This document shows, in pieces, positions 6,178 to 10,873 of a stretch of 10,873 nt of DNA. Positions within the stretch are counted from its first letter, which is position 1; every line of letters begins with the position of its first letter. Source of the DNA: Methanosarcinales archaeon. GTDB taxonomy: Archaea; Halobacteriota; Methanosarcinia; Methanosarcinales; Methanogasteraceae. Where the stretch lies: contig JAUWGA010000046.1 in assembly GCA_030606635.1 (NCBI GenBank), forward strand, positions 1 through 10,873. The letters run 5' to 3'. A model generated the notes under the pieces. That model did not search any database. It was not told the DNA's origin and was given only the letters and a program-made list of their open reading frames with translations. The position numbers and the translations under genes were made by a program.

Positions 6178-6660
6178 TTGGCTAAACTGGCTGTAATCTA
6201 CGGAACCGGAACCGGTCACACCGGAGAGATGGCAGAACAGATAGATGACGGGGCAAGGTCAGAGGGTATTGATGCTGAAGTTATACTGCTCGGCAACGTA
6301 ACCGAGGACGTGCCCGGCGGCGGGCGCACAACGAGCGTGGATGACGCGCTCGCGATCATGGATTCGGCAGATGCCGTTGCGATCGGCTCATCAACATACG
6401 AGATGAAACCGGTCGTCTTTGTGGAGCAATTACTAAAGAAGGCTGGAAGCTTTGACCTGTCTGGCAAGGTTGGGGCAGCGTTCGGACCTTACGCAACCCG
6501 CCCCAAAGCTGTCGGGATCATAATCGATGCCATGAAGGACTGGGGCATGGATGTAATAGAACCGGGCCTGCAGGTATCAGGTGCGATCACCGGCAAGATA
6601 AAACAGGAATCCAGGGAACTTGGCGAGAGCATCGCCAGAGCACTTTCCGGGACTAAATAG
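6178..6660 (+). CDS. Flavodoxin-like FMN protein
   Basis: 160 residues forming one flavodoxin domain: FMN phosphate loop YGTGTGHTGEMAEQ (about 9-22), then SSTYEMKP and FGPYATRP at the two flavin-side loops. It is clearly related to the left-operon flavodoxin but more diverged, with an inserted Gly-rich turn (about 47-50) and no GYGWSG-like loop. The start is a TTG at 6178: an in-frame TAA sits directly before it, and GAGGAGGTG ends 6 nt upstream, so no other start is possible nearby. It is the first gene of the ten-gene right operon, probably an electron carrier for the iron proteins that follow. Confidence 0.9.
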   Translation: MAKLAVIYGTGTGHTGEMAEQIDDGARSEGIDAEVILLGNVTEDVPGGGRTTSVDDALAIMDSADAVAIGSSTYEMKPVVFVEQLLKKAGSFDLSGKVGAAFGPYATRPKAVGIIIDAMKDWGMDVIEPGLQVSGAITGKIKQESRELGESIARALSGTK

Positions 6661-6672
6661 GAGGTGAATAAG

Positions 6673-7056
6673 ATGGATAAGATCACGGACGATGTAAAGA
6701 AGGTTCTTGAAAAGATCGGGTGGGGCTCGGTTGCCACAGCATCAAAAGATGGTGTGCCGAATGTCTCACCAAAAGGCAGCTTTAAGATCGTTGATGAGCA
6801 GACGATCCAGTTTGCGGACATCTTCTCCGCACACACCAGAAAGAACCTCGTGGAGAATCCAAGGGTCGCAATCGACATCGTGGACGCAGAGACCGCATCA
6901 GGATATCAGCTCAAGGGAACCGCTACAATTGCGGACAGCGGACCTGCATTTGACGCGGCAAAGGAAGAGCTTGCTATGGCGGGGTTTCCAGCGCCGAAGA
7001 ACCTCGTCACTGTTGCGGTTACCGAGGTCTACAGCGTGAAGCCAGGAGGCAGTTAG
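6673..7056 (+). CDS. PNPOx-like split-barrel FMN-binding protein
   Basis: 127 residues with the pyridoxamine-5'-phosphate-oxidase-like split-barrel pattern: GSVATASKDGVPNVSPKGSF (18-37), the conserved beta strand opening, then FADIFSAHTRKNLVENPRVAI (47-67), typical of the FMN-contacting turn. Members of this group bind flavin and act as small reductases or oxidases; true vitamin B6 oxidase activity is unlikely for such a short archaeal protein. A GTG nine bases earlier is part of the ribosome site AGGAGGTG, so the ATG at 6673 is the start. It lies 12 bp behind the flavodoxin gene and 4 bp ahead of the rubrerythrin gene. Confidence 0.9.
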   Translation: MDKITDDVKKVLEKIGWGSVATASKDGVPNVSPKGSFKIVDEQTIQFADIFSAHTRKNLVENPRVAIDIVDAETASGYQLKGTATIADSGPAFDAAKEELAMAGFPAPKNLVTVAVTEVYSVKPGGS

Positions 7057-7060
7057 AGTC

Positions 7061-7645
7061 ATGGAAAAGACGCTTGAAAACCTTACAAAAGCCTTCATAG
7101 GCGAGAGTCAGGCTCGGAATAGGTACACGTTCTATGCGAAGGTTGCACAGAAGGAGGGCTTTGAGCAGATCTCAGGTATCTTCATTCTGACAGCAGAGAA
7201 CGAACGGGAACATGCGAAGTGGCTCTTCAGGATGATCGATGAACTCCGGCAGAAGATTCCTGAAAAACCTGATGAGATCGTCGTGGAAGCTGCAGCACCG
7301 CTCACGCTTGGAACCACTGCTGAGAACCTCGCCGCAGCGATCGCTGGCGAGAACTACGAGACTACGACGATGTATCCGGAGTTTGCAGACGTTTCCGAAA
7401 GCGAAGGACTGGACCGGATTGCGGATAGGCTGCGATCGATAGCAATTGCAGAGGCGCATCACGAAGAGCGGTACAGGAAACTGCTTGCAATTGTCGAGGC
7501 GGATACGGTTTTTACGAAAGATACGAAGGTCACATGGGTCTGCAGGAAGTGCGGATACGTGCACGAGGGCAAGGAACCACCTGTTGAGTGCCCGTCGTGC
7601 GATCATCCGAGAGAGTACTTCGAGATTGAGTGTGAAGAATACTAA
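7061..7645 (+). CDS. rbr: Rubrerythrin
   Basis: 194 residues in the standard two-domain order. The ferritin-like di-iron domain (1-145) carries E15, E48xxH51, E97, E100 and E131xxH134, the full rubrerythrin ligand set. The C-terminal rubredoxin domain (157-190) has C161xxC164 and C177xxC180. The enzyme reduces hydrogen peroxide to water in the cytoplasm, with electrons passing from an NAD(P)H:rubredoxin system or similar through its FeS4 site. The ATG at 7061 has AGGAGGC inside the preceding gene's tail as ribosome site. It is the core peroxide reductase of the operon and is followed by the small iron proteins likely to feed it. Confidence 0.97.
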   Translation: MEKTLENLTKAFIGESQARNRYTFYAKVAQKEGFEQISGIFILTAENEREHAKWLFRMIDELRQKIPEKPDEIVVEAAAPLTLGTTAENLAAAIAGENYETTTMYPEFADVSESEGLDRIADRLRSIAIAEAHHEERYRKLLAIVEADTVFTKDTKVTWVCRKCGYVHEGKEPPVECPSCDHPREYFEIECEEY

Positions 7646-7658
7646 ATAGGAGGTAGAC

Positions 7659-7772
7659 ATGACAGCTAAAGGAGAAGTTTACGAATGCAGTATCTGTGGG
7701 AACGTTGTTCAGGTGATAGAGGAAGGAGACGGAGAGCTCGTCTGCTGTGGCGTTCCGATGGACATTGTTTGA
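7659..7772 (+). CDS. Desulforedoxin-like FeS4 protein
   Basis: 37 residues, with C10xxC13 and the adjacent pair C29-C30: the desulforedoxin pattern of one iron bound by four Cys with a CC pair. In desulfoferrodoxins this is the N-terminal domain; here it is a free protein, with a superoxide reductase encoded two genes downstream. The ending CCGVPMDIV is typical of the domain. The ATG at 7659 follows AGGAGGT at 4 nt. Probable role: electron carrier for the superoxide reductase or rubrerythrin, as a homodimer if it behaves like the Desulfovibrio protein. Confidence 0.93.
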   Translation: MTAKGEVYECSICGNVVQVIEEGDGELVCCGVPMDIV

Positions 7773-7790
7773 GTAAAAGGAGGGCACACC

Positions 7791-7952
7791 ATGACGAATT
7801 ATCGATGCACGATGTGCGGATACCTGTACCGCCCGGAGAGGGGCGACCCTACGAGCGGAATTGAACCTGGAACAGCATTTTCAGACCTGCCAGACGACTG
7901 GAAGTGTCCATCATGTGGTGCTGGGAAGGAGTTTTTCAAACCTGTGGAATAA
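7791..7952 (+). CDS. Rubredoxin
   Basis: 53 residues, the classic rubredoxin: YRCTMCGYLY at 4-13 and DWKCPSCGAGKEFF at 36-49, with iron ligands C6, C9, C39 and C42. The conserved GDPTSGIEPGTAFSDLP stretch lies between. It passes single electrons in the cytoplasm, here most likely to rubrerythrin and superoxide reductase. AGGAGGGC precedes the ATG at 7791, and the gap to the desulforedoxin gene is 18 bp. No reductase gene for it is visible in the window. Confidence 0.98.
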   Translation: MTNYRCTMCGYLYRPERGDPTSGIEPGTAFSDLPDDWKCPSCGAGKEFFKPVE

Positions 7953-7971
7953 ACCAAAGGAGGTATATACA

Positions 7972-8487
7972 ATGGTTGAAGAAGTGATTGATGAGCAGTT
8001 CCTGCGAATAAACAGAGCAGCGAATCTGATGAACCTGACTGCGCTTGAGAAGAAGCACCTGCCGCATATCAGCATTCCTGTGGAGGTTGCGGCACGGGAG
8101 CCGTTTAATATCGAGGTTGAGGTCGGCGGGATGCTTGCGCATCCGAATGAGCCGGGACATCACATACAGTGGATCGAACTGTATGTAGAGGACGTATTCC
8201 TGGCACGAATAGACTTGACCCCGCAACTCACCGAGCCAAAGACCGTCTTCACGATCCGGCTCGACAACGTGGGATCTGTCAAACTGCGTGCGGTCTCGCG
8301 CTGCAACCTGCACGGGCTCTGGGAAGTTTCCGGAACCGTTTCGGTTCTACCGCCGGGAACATCGGTTGTACATGACAACAAGTTCGCATGTCTCACATGC
8401 GGGCAGATGACGTTTGTCGAAGGCGACAACCCTGAAACGTGCTGGTTCTGTGGCGAGCACGAGGCAGAGAACTTTTCGGGCTGCTGA
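7972..8487 (+). CDS. Superoxide reductase with C-terminal rubredoxin-like domain
   Basis: 171 residues from the ATG at 7972, set by AAAGGAGGT 7 nt upstream; a longer open frame from 7861 only reads through the rubredoxin gene. Residues 20-128 are a neelaredoxin-like domain with iron ligands H29, H57, H63, C111 and H114. Residues 138-165 add a zinc-ribbon/rubredoxin-like knuckle, C140xxC143 and C157xxC160. Around H29 the sequence is EKKHLP: compared with the left-operon enzyme (EKHVP), the Glu is one position farther away and a Lys takes its place. Catalytic effect is uncertain. The fused ribbon may replace the missing desulforedoxin domain as internal electron relay. Confidence 0.93.
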   Translation: MVEEVIDEQFLRINRAANLMNLTALEKKHLPHISIPVEVAAREPFNIEVEVGGMLAHPNEPGHHIQWIELYVEDVFLARIDLTPQLTEPKTVFTIRLDNVGSVKLRAVSRCNLHGLWEVSGTVSVLPPGTSVVHDNKFACLTCGQMTFVEGDNPETCWFCGEHEAENFSGC

Positions 8488-8508
8488 AGAGGTCAGGAGG
8501 TTAATGAC

Positions 8509-8664
8509 ATGACCAGCTGGAAATGCTCAAACTGCGGATATGCGCTGGAAGCGGATGCGCCGCCGGAACAGTGTCCATCATGCGGCGAGATATGCGATTT
8601 CATCGATGTTAGCTGCTACATTCCGGAATGCGATACCAGCGGCGGTGTCGATGAGAGGCTGTAA
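8509..8664 (+). CDS. Cys-rich mini-rubredoxin (rubrerythrin-type) with extra C-terminal cysteines
   Basis: 51 residues. C6xxC9 and C22xxC25 form a short rubrerythrin-type rubredoxin site. Three additional cysteines follow at 29, 36 and 41 in EICDFIDVSCYIPEC, a tail I believe recurs in archaeal and clostridial relatives. The tail cysteines could hold a second metal or a disulfide. The ATG at 8509 is preceded by AGGAGG; an ATG at 8504 reaches a stop at once. It sits between the superoxide reductase and AhpD-like genes and is presumably another electron carrier or thiol sensor of the operon. Confidence 0.88.
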   Translation: MTSWKCSNCGYALEADAPPEQCPSCGEICDFIDVSCYIPECDTSGGVDERL

Positions 8665-8696
8665 GAGACTGTGAAGAAAATAGGAGGTATGTAACA

Positions 8697-9044
8697 ATGG
8701 GAAAAGAGATTGTAGAGAACATAAGCAAGAAGATCGGGTTCACTCCTGATATCATGAAGACGATCGGAGAGATCGACCCATCCTTCCTCAGGATGTATCA
8801 AAAGTGTGACGAGGGTGTGCTGAAGGATGGCGCGCTCTCTGTGAAGGCGAAGACTCTTATGGCACTGGCAGCGGTTGCAGCACAGCGGTGTGAGCCCTGC
8901 GTGGAATCGCAGATGCGAAACGCAATCAACAACGGAGCAACAAAGGAAGAGATCATAGAGACGCTCGAGGTCGTATTCATGACGTCAGGCGCCCCTGGTG
9001 TTGCGATGTTTCGGAATGCGCTGAAACAACTGCCAAAAGACTAA
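8697..9044 (+). CDS. Carboxymuconolactone decarboxylase / AhpD-like protein
   Basis: 115 residues, all-helical CMD fold: FLRMYQKCDEGVLKDGAL (30-47), LMALAAVAAQRCEPC (54-68), GATKEEIIETLEVVFMTSGAPG (80-101). It carries the AhpD-type redox pair C65xxC68. The His that follows four residues after the second Cys in AhpD is Q72 here. AhpD proteins reduce peroxiredoxins or have weak peroxidase activity; the peroxiredoxin gene lies 17 bp downstream, so a reductase role for it is attractive but inferred. The start ATG at 8697 follows AGGAGGT. It is separated from the preceding gene by 32 bp, the widest gap in the operon. Confidence 0.93.
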   Translation: MGKEIVENISKKIGFTPDIMKTIGEIDPSFLRMYQKCDEGVLKDGALSVKAKTLMALAAVAAQRCEPCVESQMRNAINNGATKEEIIETLEVVFMTSGAPGVAMFRNALKQLPKD

Positions 9045-9061
9045 AAACGAGGTGAGAAGGT

Positions 9062-9724
9062 ATGGATGAAGAAACCACAACAGAACCGGCACAGGCACGC
9101 CCGATGCTTCATCTGGGCGAGCCTGCCCCCGATTTCGAGGCTGTGACCACTCACGGGCCAATGAAACTCTCTGACTACACGGGAGGGTGGGTCATCCTCT
9201 TCTCGCATCCGGCAGACTTCACGCCGGTCTGCACAACAGAGTTCATGGGCTTTGCAAAGATGAATCCTGAACTTGAGAAGCGTGGTGTGAAGCTGATCGG
9301 ACTCAGCGTTGACAGTGTCCACTCGCATATCGCGTGGGTGCGGAATATCAAGGAGAAGATGGGTATTGAGATACCGTTTCCGGTGATCGCGGACCTCAGT
9401 ATGAATGTCGGGACGCTGTACGGGATGATCCACCCGGGGCAGAGTGCGACCGCTGCTGTGCGGTGCGTCTTTGTAATCGATCCTGACCAGATCCTGCGGG
9501 CTATGATCTACTACCCGCTCTCAACAGGACGGAATATGGATGAGATCCTGCGGCTCGTCGATGCCCTGCAGGCGGCAGACAAGTACGGGATCGCAACGCC
9601 TGCCGACTGGAGACCCGGAGATCAAGCGATTGTGCCGCCGCCTGCAACGACGGATGAAGCAGAGAAGCGGCTCACCGAGGGCTATGACTGTAAGGACTGG
9701 TATTTCTGTAAGAAGACAATCTAA
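9062..9724 (+). CDS. Peroxiredoxin (archaeal Prx6/AhpC-TSA type)
   Basis: 220 residues. The peroxidatic site is PADFTPVCTTE with T54 and C57; R134 is the matching active-site Arg. The long C-terminal arm ends with C210 and C216 in YDCKDWYFCKK, the same spacing as the two arm cysteines of the Aeropyrum pernix enzyme, which form the resolving disulfide and a decameric ring. It reduces hydrogen and organic peroxides in the cytoplasm using a thiol donor. There are about 14 extra residues at the N-terminus compared with relatives starting near MLHLGEPAPDF; the ATG at 9062 has GAGGTGAG upstream and is kept. The AhpD-like protein is a possible partner. Confidence 0.97.
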   Translation: MDEETTTEPAQARPMLHLGEPAPDFEAVTTHGPMKLSDYTGGWVILFSHPADFTPVCTTEFMGFAKMNPELEKRGVKLIGLSVDSVHSHIAWVRNIKEKMGIEIPFPVIADLSMNVGTLYGMIHPGQSATAAVRCVFVIDPDQILRAMIYYPLSTGRNMDEILRLVDALQAADKYGIATPADWRPGDQAIVPPPATTDEAEKRLTEGYDCKDWYFCKKTI

Positions 9725-9740
9725 AAGGAGGTGAGGTTTG

Positions 9741-9851
9741 ATGGCTGAATATCGATGTACAAACTGCGGATACGTTACCGACGCTGATGCGGCGCCGGAG
9801 GAATGTCCGGTTTGCAAGCACAAGGACTCGTTTGAGAAGATTAAGGACTGA
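9741..9851 (+). CDS. Mini-rubredoxin (rubrerythrin-type FeS4 domain)
   Basis: 36 residues: C6xxC9 and C22xxC25, nearly the isolated C-terminal domain of a rubrerythrin (YRCTNCGYVTDADAAPEECP at 4-23). It resembles the first half of the 51-residue protein in the same operon but lacks its Cys tail. AAAGGAGGTGAG precedes the ATG at 9741. It is the last gene of the right operon, likely a one-electron carrier. Confidence 0.92.
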   Translation: MAEYRCTNCGYVTDADAAPEECPVCKHKDSFEKIKD

Positions 9852-9864
9852 TACTTCTTCGAGA

Positions 9865-9904
9865 GGAGGTTGGGATTTATAACCCAACTCCACTCCCTAT
9901 TTTT
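9865..9904 (+). terminator. Hairpin plus T-tract ending the right operon
   Basis: GTTGGG (9869-9874) pairs with CCCAAC (9883-9888). The stem continues past one bulged G with GGA (9865-9867) against TCC (9889-9891). The loop is 8 nt and AT-rich, and five Ts follow at 9900-9904. It lies 13 bp after the last stop and between converging genes. Confidence 0.7.
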
Positions 9905-10303
9905 CCGAGGGGTTTAACAGTCCAACTGCCAGGAACTCGTTCTTTTCCGGATTTTCGAAATCGAAGAGCCAGACCGTATCGCCCGCAATGCCGCCGTTGT
10001 CCCTGCGGTATTCAATGTCAACACAGTCTACCGTCATCTTGTGGAAATTGTGGTTGTTGATGAGATCCGGGCTTTCTGTCCTCATCACTTTTTTGAGGGC
10101 TTCTTCCCTTGCTTCTGCCGGAATGTCAGGATTGAACCTGTCGATTGCGTCTCTTAACCTTTCGACTAATACTACGTCGGAATAGGAGTTCCTTTCGGGA
10201 GATGTTCCGTCCGGGGTGATATCCGGATCGTGGAGTAGCCCATTTCCGAGAGAATCTCAAGTGCGACTTCTTCGACTTCGGATTCTGTTATTGCAGAGGT
10301 CAT
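9897..10303 (-). pseudogene. hsdR: Frameshifted N-terminal remnant of type I restriction subunit HsdR
   Basis: From the ATG at 10303 one frame gives MTSAITESEVEEVALEILSE plus MGYS. A shift near 10236 moves the reading to a second frame beginning HDPDITPDGTSPERNSYSDV, followed by LVERLRDAIDRFNPDIP and later IAGDTVWLFDFENPEKNEFLAV. These are the consecutive blocks of the HsdR N-terminal nuclease region; D at the DPDITPDG turn and the DFENP block are recognisable. After EFLAV, where intact proteins continue toward the endonuclease core and helicase motors, the frame ends in a few unrelated codons and TAG. So about 130 of roughly 1000 codons remain. Its start overlaps the vapC stop (ATGA). No hsdM or hsdS is present in the window. 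Confidence 0.85.
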
Positions 10304-10692
10304 AACTGATGGATTCTATCAATTTCCGGTATTTTATCGAAGTCGCTGTCAAAGGAGAGTATTCGTTTAATTCCGTGTTTTTTCATTATCTCGACAGACG
10401 CTGCATCAGCCAGCGATATTGAGCCGTCGTACATAAGAAAAGTATCCGCTGCTTTTGCGAGCATTCCCGCATCCATAAATGTTATTTTACAGTTGTCTGT
10501 AAAATATTCATAAAGAATCTTGCCCGCCTTTCCGCCTTCCAGCGACCCCACCAGCGTGACGCTTTCACTTACGATAAGGTCAGATATCATCATCGTCTCG
10601 TCAATTTTTGGAACGAGTTTCAGTGCGTCTTTATGCCACCTGTCCCGCTCTCTTGATAGGGCGATAAAGTAGGAGGAGTCTGCGAAGATCAT
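10300..10692 (-). CDS. vapC: PIN-domain toxin (VapC type)
   Basis: 130 residues of PIN fold with the acidic metal set in place: D5 in MIFADSSYFIAL, E43 in SDLIVSES, D96 in SLADAAS and D115 in SFDSDFDKI. The family comprises Mg-dependent RNases that cut tRNA or rRNA when freed from their antitoxin. The ATG at 10692 overlaps the stop of the upstream AbrB-like gene (ATGA), the usual antitoxin-first arrangement. Length is normal and no lesion is visible. The HsdR remnant follows directly. Confidence 0.92.
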   Translation of the reverse strand: MIFADSSYFIALSRERDRWHKDALKLVPKIDETMMISDLIVSESVTLVGSLEGGKAGKILYEYFTDNCKITFMDAGMLAKAADTFLMYDGSISLADAASVEIMKKHGIKRILSFDSDFDKIPEIDRIHQL

Positions 10693-10873
10693 TTAAGTCC
10701 CTTCTGGATCATCTTCTTGGATTCAACCGCATCCCCTCCGGATTTTACTATGCCTACTATATCCTGCAATGTTCTTTTTTTTCTTGGCTGTACCAGTATT
10801 CCCTGCTCGGTATCTATCCATTCCAAAACATCACCGGGCGTTATCCCATGGGCTTTTCTTATCTTTGCAGGCA
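10689..10873 (-). CDS. vapB: AbrB/SpoVT-type antitoxin (VapB), 5' end outside window
   Basis: The visible 60 codons begin PAKIRKAHGITPGDVLEWID, the second half of the swapped-hairpin AbrB DNA-binding domain (usually preceded by a Q-V-T-I-P run). A Lys/Arg-rich turn and a helical tail SKKMIQKGLK follow, the tail being the expected toxin-binding part. The stop codon overlaps the vapC start. It should bind VapC and repress the shared promoter, which lies beyond the window. Confidence 0.88.
   Translation of the reverse strand, partial: PAKIRKAHGITPGDVLEWIDTEQGILVQPRKKRTLQDIVGIVKSGGDAVESKKMIQKGLK

Noticed and set aside
7861..7971. Upstream extension of the second superoxide reductase frame
   Set aside because: The extension lies inside the rubredoxin gene in another frame, and a strong ribosome site precedes the ATG at 7972.

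Overview
The window looks like part of the chromosome of an anaerobic euryarchaeon, from a methanogen, ANME or Archaeoglobus-like lineage; the exact lineage cannot be read from the sequence. The signs are an MTH865-family gene (a family known mainly from methanogens and relatives), strong GGAGGTGA-type ribosome sites, TATA-like rather than -35/-10 promoters, and a dense set of oxygen-defence proteins typical of strict anaerobes.

Layout. 1-308 (-): 5' part of a metallo-beta-lactamase-fold gene. 378-540 (+): decayed tail of a proline-racemase-family gene. 653-1540 (-): EamA/DMT permease. 1666-4258 (-): a five-gene left operon read right to left: MTH865-family protein, orphan flavodoxin, superoxide reductase, ferritin, rhodanese-ferritin fusion. 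4415-5725 (-): a visibly more AT-rich DEAD-box RNA helicase. 6178-9851 (+): a ten-gene right operon: flavodoxin, PNPOx-like flavoprotein, rubrerythrin, desulforedoxin, rubredoxin, superoxide reductase with a rubredoxin-like tail, Cys-rich mini-rubredoxin, AhpD/CMD-like protein, Prx6-type peroxiredoxin, second mini-rubredoxin. It ends at a hairpin plus T-tract. 9897-10873 (-): a frameshifted hsdR remnant behind a VapBC-type toxin-antitoxin pair whose antitoxin runs off the right edge.

How the genes fit together (inference from family knowledge). The two divergent operons encode an NAD(P)H- or ferredoxin-driven defence against oxygen. Superoxide reductases turn superoxide into peroxide; rubrerythrin and peroxiredoxin remove peroxide; ferritins hold iron away from Fenton chemistry; flavodoxins and several FeS4 mini-proteins carry electrons. 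The rhodanese-ferritin fusion and the MBL-fold gene hint at a link to persulfide handling.

Most interesting structure. The helicase is bracketed by two direct copies (4254-4395 and 5843-5986, about 90% identical by eye) of one intergenic region. Each copy carries an 11-bp-arm inverted repeat with an 18-bp spacer. The simplest reading is that the two operons were once back to back and shared one control region, which was duplicated when the helicase segment arrived. A 20-bp exact piece of the ferritin gene sits at one junction. The right operon also has an unusually long 5' leader (about 6020-6177) that can fold into a closed multi-branched structure or a competing hairpin, so it is a candidate undescribed regulatory RNA.
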